This document shows, piece after piece, positions 8,261-15,108 of a DNA stretch of 64,000 nt. The position numbers and the translations under genes were made by a program. Positions within the stretch are counted from its first letter, which is position 1. Every line of letters starts with the position of its first letter. The stretch is from Acidobacteriota bacterium (GTDB lineage Bacteria > Acidobacteriota > Aminicenantia > Aminicenantales > Saccharicenantaceae): NCBI GenBank assembly GCA_039683095.1, contig JBDKSB010000011.1:124001-188000 (forward strand), in the 5' to 3' direction. The notes beneath the pieces were generated by a model that saw only the letters and a program-made list of their open reading frames with translations, had not been told where the DNA came from and ran no database searches.

Positions 8261-8677
8261 CTAGGCCAGCCAGTTCTCGACCTTGACGCCGGGGATGCCC
8301 TCGAAGTGACGGACATTCCCGGTCACCAGGATAAGGCGGTGCGTCAGCGCGATGGCGGCGATCTGCAGATCGGCCTCGAAGCGGGTTCGGCCCTGGCGCT
8401 CGAGCGTCGCCCGGATCCGCCCATAGGTCCTGGCGTCGGCCCGTTCGAAAGGCAGGATGGTCAGCCGCGGGAAGATCTGGCCCTCGAAGAACTCCAGCAG
8501 CCGCGCGCCAGCGCCGTCCTCGGCCTGAAGGCTGAATAGCCCATGATAGATCTCGGCGGCGTTGATCGCGCTAGTGAATTGAGCGGCGACGGGCGCGGCC
8601 GCCAGCTGCTTCGTCAAGCCCTCGGGCCGGCGCTTTTCAGCGAGATAGCTCAGGACGTCCGTATCGAAGAGGTACAT
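8261..8677 (-). CDS. VapC-type PIN-domain toxin
   Basis: 138 residues. The PIN hallmarks are intact: MYLFDTDVLSYLAE (first Asp), INAAEIYHGL (Glu), EADLQIAAIALTHRLILVTGNVRHFEGIPGVKVENWL (Asp and the C-terminal TGN..HF block). These make an Mg-dependent RNase site. The ATG overlaps the antitoxin stop as TGATG, so translation is coupled. Compare the broken PIN gene at 5822-6082. Confidence 0.9.
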   Translation of the reverse strand: MYLFDTDVLSYLAEKRRPEGLTKQLAAAPVAAQFTSAINAAEIYHGLFSLQAEDGAGARLLEFFEGQIFPRLTILPFERADARTYGRIRATLERQGRTRFEADLQIAAIALTHRLILVTGNVRHFEGIPGVKVENWLA

Positions 8678-8952
8678 CAGAGGTCCGTCTTGCGGGTCCG
8701 GGCCTGCGTCCGCGCCTCGTGGATCCCTTCGACCAGGGCGTCGATGGTCGCGTCGTCGTCCTCCGCGGGCGCGGGAACCGAGGCCAGCCCTCCGGCCTTG
8801 GAGGCCGTCAGCTCCTCCCAATCATCATAGGGGATGAGCGCCGCGACGGGCCGGCCGTGCTTGGTGATCACGATGTGCTCTTTCAAATTGAGGAGACGCT
8901 CGACGAGGCCGGAAATTCCCGCTTTCACTTCGGTGATGGGAATTGGGATCAT
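8677..8952 (-). CDS. Phd/YefM-type antitoxin
   Basis: 91 residues. It starts after AGGAGG with a five-base gap. The N-terminal Phd fold is visible (ITEVKAGISGLVERLLNLKEHIVITKHGRPVAALIPYDDWEEL). The C-terminal third is charged and Ala-rich, the usual toxin-binding tail. It should repress its own promoter; a perfect palindrome lies 38 bases upstream of the start. Confidence 0.9.
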   Translation of the reverse strand: MIPIPITEVKAGISGLVERLLNLKEHIVITKHGRPVAALIPYDDWEELTASKAGGLASVPAPAEDDDATIDALVEGIHEARTQARTRKTDL

Positions 8953-8989
8953 AGCCGCCTCCTGAGGACCAGCGGGCTCATAAAAATAT

Positions 8990-9002
8990 GGTCAAAATGA
9001 CC
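8990..9002 (-). promoter_or_regulatory. candidate operator of the Phd/PIN operon
   Basis: Perfect palindrome GGTCAAAATGACC in the AT-rich promoter region just upstream of the antitoxin gene. Phd-family antitoxins bind short palindromes of this kind as dimers. The site is seen; its use as operator is inferred. Confidence 0.45.
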
Positions 9003-9133
9003 AGAAATGTCGATAAAGCGCGCGCCACTGCCCGTTTACGGTCGGTTTCCTTGACATCGGGCCAGCCTGGGCGTTATGTTCCGCTCTCAAGACTTCAAGC
9101 GGGGCGCAGGGAAAATGGACCGATCCCTCGAGA

Positions 9134-9213
9134 ATTTTTTTCTCCGGCGCGAACTTCGGCCGCTTTCTGATGTCTTTGCCCTATGTAAACGTATGTTTCC
9201 GAAAAGAGGGGCC
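9134..9213 (+). repeat. left 80-bp direct repeat of the island
   Basis: Aligns without gaps to 14957-15036 in the same orientation, with roughly four fifths of positions identical. Shared blocks include CCGGCGCGAA, TTCGGCC, TGTCTTT, CCTATGTA and GAGGGGCC. It sits between the Phd/PIN operon and the island genes. The rest of the roughly 300-base gap (8953-9251) holds only a weak TTGACA-17-TTATGT promoter-like pair at 9051-9079. Confidence 0.75.
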
Positions 9214-9251
9214 ACGGGGGCAGGCGGGCATGGTGGACTGGGATGAACATA

Positions 9252-9380
9252 ATGAAACAAGCCAAAGTCCGCGAGCTGGTCATCGACCTGGGGACCACGA
9301 ACTCTGCCGCGTCTGAGATCGTCTGGGGCCCCGAATCCGGAGCCCAGCCGGAAACCGGTATGAAAGAGAGTAGCTCATGA
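9252..9380 (+). CDS. 42-residue ORF with ASKHA phosphate-1-like motif, probable remnant
   Basis: Reads MKQAKVRELVIDLGTTNSAA and ends KESSS. 'VIDLGTTNSAA' matches the phosphate-1 loop of Hsp70/actin-like ATPases, but the rest of such a domain is absent. Its stop codon overlaps the start of the nuclease gene as ATGA. An in-frame ATG three codons earlier (9243) is also possible. It may be a leader ORF that couples translation, or the stump of a deleted Hsp70-like gene. Low confidence that a protein is made. Confidence 0.35.
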   Translation: MKQAKVRELVIDLGTTNSAASEIVWGPESGAQPETGMKESSS

Positions 9381-10360
9381 AATCAGAAATCTGGCGTGTC
9401 CAGAGCGAGAAGATTGGCTCTCTCGAGGCATTCAGATCCGAGCGCGACATGGAGTCGTTCCTCATCAATAACCCGGCCATAGTCGGTTGCTGGGATCCCG
9501 ACGCCAGCAGCTCGATTCCCGCGCTCATCAGGGAGCAGATTTCCACCCTCACCGAGAAGTTCGATAAAGGCCGGATGGACCTGGTTGGCCTCGCTCGAAC
9601 CGAGAACGGATACGAACTGAGGATATTCGAGCTGAAAGCAGTTGAAATCACAGATAAGGCGGTAGACCAGCTTGACCGCTACCTCAAAGGCTGGAGGGCT
9701 CAGGCGTCGGCGAAAGAAAAAATCAAGAAGTGGGTCGTCGCGCTCGATCTCGAGGGCCTTACCGAAGCAGGCATCAAGGAGATCGTCGACAAGCCGGTCG
9801 GCGTGCTTGTCGGTCCGAAGTTCCTGCTTGAGGCAGCTGTCAAAGCAAAGTCCCTTAAGATACGGGCGGTCCGCCTGGCAAGGTTCAAGGCGGCTTCGGC
9901 TGCTGAATACTACGTCATCGTTGAAGATGAAGTCGGTGACGTCGTCGACACGAGCCGCAGGAGTTGGAGCTGGAAAGATCTTGCCGAAACCGGTCTTATT
10001 TCGGAGGGGGACTGCTTTGTCATCCGGCATGGCAAGGATGCCCTCAGGGCGAAGCCCGACCCCGCCGCCTGGGATTGGTACAAGAAGAAGGTGATATTCG
10101 ACGGGGATTCGACACGGAAGTTGATCGATAACGAAGTGGCGGTTCGCGCCCGGGCTAACAAGGATCACAAAAGATGGCTGGACAAGGAATATCGATCGCT
10201 GAAGGCCGGGTCAGGCGTCTTCCTTTCCAACGCGGCGGGCCTTTGTTATCTTGCGTTCGGCGGACCTACTCCTACATATTGGGTTTCCAACTGGTGCTGG
10301 ACCCATGAGAAGACCGGCCAGAAGTTGGACAGGCTTGTGCAGATTTTCATTGATAAATAA
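9377..10360 (+). CDS. NucS/DUF91-like PD-(D/E)XK nuclease
   Basis: 327 residues. The nuclease core sits at residues about 60-120: KFDKGRMDLVGLARTENG then LRIFELKAVEITDKAVDQLDRYLKGW, giving the Asp, Glu and Lys of a D-x(n)-ExK site and the following QL-x-RY helix as in NucS-type endonucleases. The N-terminal SEKIGSLEAFRSERDMESFLINNP is the helix seen in front of this domain in defence-related members. The last 150 residues (from SRRSWSWKDLAETGLIS on) are unfamiliar and may bind a substrate or partner. It is the first full gene of the island and precedes the HNH stump by 67 bases. Restriction-like or mismatch-cutting activity is inferred. Confidence 0.75.
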   Translation: MKSEIWRVQSEKIGSLEAFRSERDMESFLINNPAIVGCWDPDASSSIPALIREQISTLTEKFDKGRMDLVGLARTENGYELRIFELKAVEITDKAVDQLDRYLKGWRAQASAKEKIKKWVVALDLEGLTEAGIKEIVDKPVGVLVGPKFLLEAAVKAKSLKIRAVRLARFKAASAAEYYVIVEDEVGDVVDTSRRSWSWKDLAETGLISEGDCFVIRHGKDALRAKPDPAAWDWYKKKVIFDGDSTRKLIDNEVAVRARANKDHKRWLDKEYRSLKAGSGVFLSNAAGLCYLAFGGPTPTYWVSNWCWTHEKTGQKLDRLVQIFIDK

Positions 10361-10427
10361 AAATGATCGATATGAAATACCGGGGTCGTCTTTTCATTGA
10401 GGCGGGGGAGAAGGGCCCTAAAAAATC

Positions 10428-10616
10428 ATGAAACTCTGGATCGGCCTGACGGACGAAGAGTGGTTCGGCGTCGTCTCGTCCGTTACCGATATTGACGAGG
10501 TGAATTTCTGGCAGCCTGGGGGCGGCGGCCGGCAATTCCGGGCCCTCCTGCCGGGTGAGCCGTTCCTGTTCAAGCTGCACAGCCCGAATAACTATCTGGC
10601 TGGACAAGTAGAATGA
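10428..10616 (+). pseudogene. N-terminal stump of an HNH-type nuclease
   Basis: 62 residues: MKLWIGLTDEEWF...DEVNFWQPGGGG...GEPFLFKLHSPNNYLAG, then an abrupt stop. From memory this is the N-terminal domain of a family of roughly 300-residue HNH endonucleases, whose catalytic C-terminus is missing here. The stop overlaps the dGTPase start as ATGA (10613-10616). A 22-residue ORF (10363-10431) overlaps its start in the same way. It may still be translated as a coupling leader, but cannot be a nuclease. Confidence 0.55.
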
Positions 10617-11848
10617 AAATACCATTCTCCAATGAGAGGATGCAGGCGGGCCACCGTAAGTGGCGGCGGTGCATAGCTCGGGAGGGACACCTATATGAGC
10701 GCAAGGGCGATCCGCGGAGCGAGTTCTATCGCGATTATGCACGCATCTTGCATTCTACGGCTTACCGCCGTCTGAAGCATAAAACCCAGGTATTTTTCGC
10801 CACGGAGAACGACCATATATGCACTCGCATCGAACACGTCAACCATGTAGCCTCGGTCAGCTATACTATCGCAGATAATCTAGGCTTGAATACTGAGCTC
10901 GTCTCTGCCATAGCTACAGGTCACGATTTGGGTCATGCGCCGTTTGGGCATCAAGGGGAGATTATACTGAACGATCTTTCCCGTAAGGCTCTTGGCGAGG
11001 ATTTCTGGCACGAGAGAAATAGCCTGCGTTTCGTGGACCGCATCGAGACCCTGCCGAATCCTGCTGGCCTCCAGGAAAACCTTCATCTGACCTATGCCGT
11101 CCGAGACGGCATTATTTGCCACTGCGGGGAGATAGACCAGAAGACCTTAAGGCCGCGCGAGAAAGCCGTAGATCTTTACGACATCGAGGAGGCCGGCAGG
11201 ACGTCGCCGTTCACCTGGGAAGGTTGCGTAGTGAAAGTTTCCGACAAGATAGCTTTCCTCGGCCGCGATATCGAGGATGCCATCGAGCTCGGAATTCTGG
11301 ACAAGGCCGGCATTAGACGCCTTGGCGAGATAATAGCCGCGCTGGGCCCGGGGCTTAAACCTCGGGAGATCAATAATACTGTTCTAATGAATGAATTCAT
11401 CCAAGATCTTTCTCGCAACAGCAGCCCCAAGGAAGGCATTCGCCTTTCGCCCGAATATGTTAACGCTCTTAAGGCTATTAAAGAATTCAATTACGGATAT
11501 ATCTATGAGCATGAACGGCTAAGTCCGTTCAAGGAATATGCAAGGCTGATATTGACCGCCTTGTTTGATCTTCTTCGGTCGATGTACGGAAGCCGCAGAG
11601 AGAAGGCGAAGGCCGGCATAAATAAGAATCGGCATTGTTACCCGCTTCTGGCCGAGTATTTCGAAGACTGGCTGGTCAAATATTCCGATCTTGATCTCCT
11701 GGAGAAACGCAAGCGTAAGTACGCAAGCGGCCGGCTTTACCGGATTGAGGACGATCGCGACTTCACCCGAGCCGTCATAGAGTTCATCTCTGGTATGACC
11801 GACAAATTCGCTATCCGGTGTTTTAATGAAATGACCAGCTTTAAATGA
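10613..11848 (+). CDS. dgt: deoxyguanosinetriphosphate triphosphohydrolase (dGTPase) family protein
   Basis: 411 residues, full length for the shorter dGTPase class. The HD-type metal site is intact: LHSTAYRRLKHKTQVF, then RIEHVNHVASVSYTIA and AIATGHDLGHAPFGHQGE, followed by a further Asp in VVKVSDKIAFLGRDIEDA. The enzyme releases triphosphate from dNTPs. In defence settings related enzymes drain dNTPs during phage replication; housekeeping members control dGTP level. The location between a NucS-like nuclease and a helicase-exonuclease, the ATGA overlap with the preceding stump, and codon use that is AT-richer than the flanks favour a defence role by inference. Confidence 0.85.
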   Translation: MKIPFSNERMQAGHRKWRRCIAREGHLYERKGDPRSEFYRDYARILHSTAYRRLKHKTQVFFATENDHICTRIEHVNHVASVSYTIADNLGLNTELVSAIATGHDLGHAPFGHQGEIILNDLSRKALGEDFWHERNSLRFVDRIETLPNPAGLQENLHLTYAVRDGIICHCGEIDQKTLRPREKAVDLYDIEEAGRTSPFTWEGCVVKVSDKIAFLGRDIEDAIELGILDKAGIRRLGEIIAALGPGLKPREINNTVLMNEFIQDLSRNSSPKEGIRLSPEYVNALKAIKEFNYGYIYEHERLSPFKEYARLILTALFDLLRSMYGSRREKAKAGINKNRHCYPLLAEYFEDWLVKYSDLDLLEKRKRKYASGRLYRIEDDRDFTRAVIEFISGMTDKFAIRCFNEMTSFK

Positions 11849-12011
11849 AAAGATAATGGGACTAGATTCCTTGGCACAGAGAGCACTGGCATTAGGGGGT
11901 AATCGACGAAAAGCGCGGCCTGGGGGGCAATCCAAGTCTAAATGAGCGTCACGAAAAGCATATCGATGGCGGGCGCTTCATGCGCATTGAAAACTGCCTC
12001 CGGCCGGAGTT
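11849..12011 (+). other. intergenic stretch with overlapping short frames
   Basis: It holds a 29-codon frame (11856-11945) ending in an ATGA overlap with a 37-codon frame (11942-12055). A third, protein-like frame around 11899-12000 reads VIDEKRGLGGNPSLNERH and then GGRFMRIENCLRPELW, without a start codon. The last looks like a fragment of a real protein that I cannot identify. No promoter stands out. Confidence 0.3.
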
Positions 12012-14471
12012 ATGGAATCTTCCTGGAAAGAGGGGGATATCTTGGCCAAGAATGAACTCAATAGAGAGCAAAGGGACGTAATTGAATGCCTCAGAGGCCC
12101 GGTCCTCGTCTTGGCCCCGGTCGGCACGGGTAAGACGCTCGTACTCGCGGAGCGTGTCAAGCATGCGATCGCTACAGGCGTGGTTCCGGAGCGGACCCTC
12201 TGCTTGACGTTCACGAACCGAGCTGCCGGTGAGATAGCGGCGCGAGTTCGGAGCCAGTCCCCTGAGGCTGCTCCCAGGCTACTGGTTAAAACGTTCCATG
12301 GCTTGTGCGCGAGGATGCTTAGGATGGAGGCCCGGGCAATCGGCATGTCGCGCGATTTCGTGATATTTGACGATATGGATAGCATGGAGCTACTCCATGA
12401 CCTTTTTTCGCTGGACATGAAGGAAGCGAAAAGCCTTTATTATGAAATCGAAAGGATCAAAAGTGACACACTAGAGGATATGGGTAATTATGGCGAAACC
12501 TCACGGAAGGTCAACCGTTATCAGGCGGAATTACGGAAGATGTCGGCTCTTGATTATGCTGATCTCATTCGATCCGTCCGGGTGATGTTGAGTACTTCTG
12601 AAGAGATAAAGAACAGGTGGAGAAACCGATTCGACCTTATTCAAGTCGATGAGGTCCAAGATACTCATAATTCCGAATACGAGGTGCTGAGAACGCTTGC
12701 CGAGCAGTCGCGGAACATCGCCTTGATAGGCGACTTGGATCAGACGATTTATGAATGGAGAGGGTCAGAGCCAGATGAGATATTGGCCCGGTACAGAAAA
12801 GAATTCAACCCTCGGGAATTTAGTCTGATAAAGAATTACCGGGCAACGAAAACCTTGCTGCATGCTGCTTCTTCTTTCGCGAACATTCTCGAGGACCGAC
12901 GAACATCGATAGTCCCAGCGGCCTCATGCGGCATAGGACAGCCGATTGGCATACGGCGGGAACCGAATGAAGCGCAGGAAGCGAGTTGGATCGCGCAGAA
13001 GATCAGGGCTATTGCATCATCGGATTATAGCCGCATCGCAGTACTAGTTCGGAAAAATGACAGGGCGGCCCTCATATCTGATGTGTTAGAGCATCATGGA
13101 GTTCCATGCTTTACGGTGGAACAGTATGAATTCTTCCGACGCCAAGAGATCAAGGATGCCCTGGCATACCTTAAGCTGTTAATGAATCCCGAGGATCGCA
13201 ACAGTCTGGGCCGTGTATTGCTCCGTCCGCCGTGCGGCATTGGGGATGCGACGATAGCTCGGATAATCTTTGAAGGCGCGACATGCGGCTTGCGATTGAA
13301 CGACATGGTGTCTGCTTCATTCGATGAGGACGGCGAACCCTATGGTCGGCTGATACGGGATTTTAGAGGAGGAACGATATCGGTCGTTGATGTCGAAACC
13401 ACGGGACTGGAGACTGGTCGTGATGAGGTCGTAGAGATAGCAGCCGTTCGGATCGATAGGGGGCGCCCGGCGGAAACATTTCACCAGTATATCGCGAATA
13501 CTGTGCCTGTCGCCGACTCCGAAGCCATACATGGCTGGTCAGATGCATTCCTCAAGCAGAATGGGCTCCCGGCAGCCGAGGTCTATAGGGAGTTCAACCG
13601 GTTTATTGAAGGAGGACTGGTTGTAGGACATAACATCCGGTTCGATTTACGAATGATGGCAGCTCACGCGAGACGCGCAGGGCAGACGATGCCGAATATC
13701 CGCTCCTTTGATACATGGGCGATCGCCCTCCGGCTCCTGCCCGGGCTCGAAGACTACAAACTCGGGACGGTCGCCGGGCATCTTAGGATAACAGGGAAAC
13801 CGGAACATAAAGCCGAGGCCGACGTAATGGCGACTGAGCAAATATTGGAGCGTATGATGCCGGTGATCGAGGAGGGTTCGGCACGTAGACAGACAATCGT
13901 TGCCAGGCATAAGAAAGCATTCGATCCGCTGAAAGCCAATATAGCGTCCTTAAGCGCGAAAATGGATTTTATGAGCCCCGCAGAGCTTCTTGAAAACACT
14001 CTAGAGCAATCGGGGTTGCGCGAATATTATCGGTGCAACGGCGAGTCCAGGCGTCTGGAACATCTTGAGCGTCTGAAACGCATTTTTAAAGAAAAGGGCG
14101 AGCTCGGCTCAGCTAGCCGTTTAGCGCCTCGGGATGCGCTGGCCTCGATACTCGAATATGCCGCCTTAGCGAGGAATGTGGATCACATCTGCGATCAAGA
14201 CAACCTAGTTGCCGTTATTACAATCCATCAAGCGAAGGGACTTGAGTTCGATATTGTGTTCATAGCCGGTGCTTCCGAAGACGAGATTCCAAGCTACCTA
14301 AGCGTGCAGGGAGGACGGGCAGAGGAGGAAAAGAGGCTTTTCTATGTGGCTATGACCCGAGCCAAGCGCCAGTTGTTCATATCGAGCTACGAACAATCGG
14401 TCAAAGGACGAATTAAGGAACCAAGCCGTTTTCTATCTGCGCTCCCTGAACGGCTGATAGAACAATTATAA
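12012..14471 (+). CDS. UvrD-like helicase with inserted DEDDh exonuclease domain
   Basis: 819 residues from ATG 12012; a TTG at 12042 with GAGGGGG upstream is an alternative start. Helicase motifs are in order: Walker A APVGTGKT (about 34-41), LTFTNRAAGEIAARV, KTFHGL, Walker B VDEVQDTH, GDLDQTIYEWRG, LIKNYRAT, then TIHQAKGLEFD and VAMTRAKRQLF at the C-terminus. Between them, at about residues 453-625, lies an exonuclease domain: VVDVETTGLE (ExoI), VGHNIRFDL (ExoII), HKAEADVMAT (ExoIII). One chain should thus unwind and trim DNA. The AT-richer coding sequence matches the island. Repair or anti-phage DNA processing is inferred. Confidence 0.85.
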   Translation: MESSWKEGDILAKNELNREQRDVIECLRGPVLVLAPVGTGKTLVLAERVKHAIATGVVPERTLCLTFTNRAAGEIAARVRSQSPEAAPRLLVKTFHGLCARMLRMEARAIGMSRDFVIFDDMDSMELLHDLFSLDMKEAKSLYYEIERIKSDTLEDMGNYGETSRKVNRYQAELRKMSALDYADLIRSVRVMLSTSEEIKNRWRNRFDLIQVDEVQDTHNSEYEVLRTLAEQSRNIALIGDLDQTIYEWRGSEPDEILARYRKEFNPREFSLIKNYRATKTLLHAASSFANILEDRRTSIVPAASCGIGQPIGIRREPNEAQEASWIAQKIRAIASSDYSRIAVLVRKNDRAALISDVLEHHGVPCFTVEQYEFFRRQEIKDALAYLKLLMNPEDRNSLGRVLLRPPCGIGDATIARIIFEGATCGLRLNDMVSASFDEDGEPYGRLIRDFRGGTISVVDVETTGLETGRDEVVEIAAVRIDRGRPAETFHQYIANTVPVADSEAIHGWSDAFLKQNGLPAAEVYREFNRFIEGGLVVGHNIRFDLRMMAAHARRAGQTMPNIRSFDTWAIALRLLPGLEDYKLGTVAGHLRITGKPEHKAEADVMATEQILERMMPVIEEGSARRQTIVARHKKAFDPLKANIASLSAKMDFMSPAELLENTLEQSGLREYYRCNGESRRLEHLERLKRIFKEKGELGSASRLAPRDALASILEYAALARNVDHICDQDNLVAVITIHQAKGLEFDIVFIAGASEDEIPSYLSVQGGRAEEEKRLFYVAMTRAKRQLFISSYEQSVKGRIKEPSRFLSALPERLIEQL

Positions 14472-14602
14472 AAGGCAGCGAGATTGGGAGGTCGGGCGAC
14501 ATGTGTGTCGGCCATGTCAGGCTCAGACGTGCAACGGATCAATGAGAGAATAACCGAGTTAAGCTTAAAGGGGTGAACTGAGCCAGGGGATAAAGTGATC
14601 TC

Positions 14603-14896
14603 TTGAAAACGGGGTTTGATCGTGTTTATAACGCCCGCATCAGAGCCGTAGCCTTTGAATGGCTGACCGATCAGGTCCTTCGCTATGGAGACGTGTTGCC
14701 GCGGGACCTCCTGGTCCAAGGGTTTCATTTCGAGGAAGCGAGGGTTCCGCTCGTCGGCCCGCAGGGGATCTTCAAACCTCGCATTCTCGAGTTTCCGCTG
14801 TGGATCACGACGGCACTGGATGGGCCCTATAATGACGCCCTTGGCCCGGACGGTTAGGGGACTGACCTGAACCATCGAGATAATCGGGGCGTGCGC
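14603..14896 (+). pseudogene. HNH restriction-type endonuclease remnant
   Basis: The frame opens at TTG 14603 and reads AFEWLTDQVLRYGDVLPRDLL, RVPLVGPQGIFKPRILEFPL and DGPYNDALGPDG, then TAG. After the stop the same frame continues GTDLNHRDNRGVR. I recall this N-terminal pattern from HNH endonucleases of about 300 residues in which LLRYRYR lies between GPDG and GTD. That linker has been replaced by the stop codon, and the catalytic HNH half is gone. The remnant ends close to the right direct repeat. It belongs to a different family from the stump at 10428. The gap 14472-14602 before it holds nothing recognisable. Confidence 0.6.
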
Positions 14897-14956
14897 GACG
14901 ACCGCGTCGACTTCCTCCAGGCCAGTATCATTACTGACCGGCGGATCTCACGAAAA

Positions 14957-15036
14957 ATATTTTTTGCCGGCGCGAAGTTCGGCCCCTTTCCGGTGTCTTT
15001 AGCCTATGTAGATATCTGTTTTCGACGGGAGGGGCC
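14957..15036 (+). repeat. right 80-bp direct repeat of the island
   Basis: Gap-free partner of 9134-9213, same orientation. It includes the local palindrome AGATATCT where the left copy has AAACGTATGTTT, so a short inverted symmetry is kept although the bases differ. GC-rich chromosome-style coding resumes about 70 bases later. Confidence 0.75.
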
Positions 15037-15108
15037 TGTTGGGAAGAAGGTTTTGGGGGCTTGACCCCGTCGGAAGGCCGTGCCGGATGGCCCTGATGAA
15101 AGGGATCG

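Larger units (their letters stand above)
9134..15036. mobile_element. putative genomic island with nuclease, dGTPase and helicase genes
   Basis: The segment between the two 80-bp direct repeats is visibly AT-richer than the flanking genes. It contains only nucleic-acid or nucleotide-acting proteins plus decayed nuclease fragments. No integrase, transposase or tRNA gene was seen, so it is not a standard integrative element. The repeats may mark the recombination or insertion points. Boundaries are inferred from the repeats and the change in composition. Confidence 0.5.

Noticed and set aside
9051-9079. Promoter-like TTGACA-17-TTATGT pair ahead of the island
   Set aside because: The -10 match is poor and the left direct repeat lies between it and the first gene, so it is not listed as a feature.
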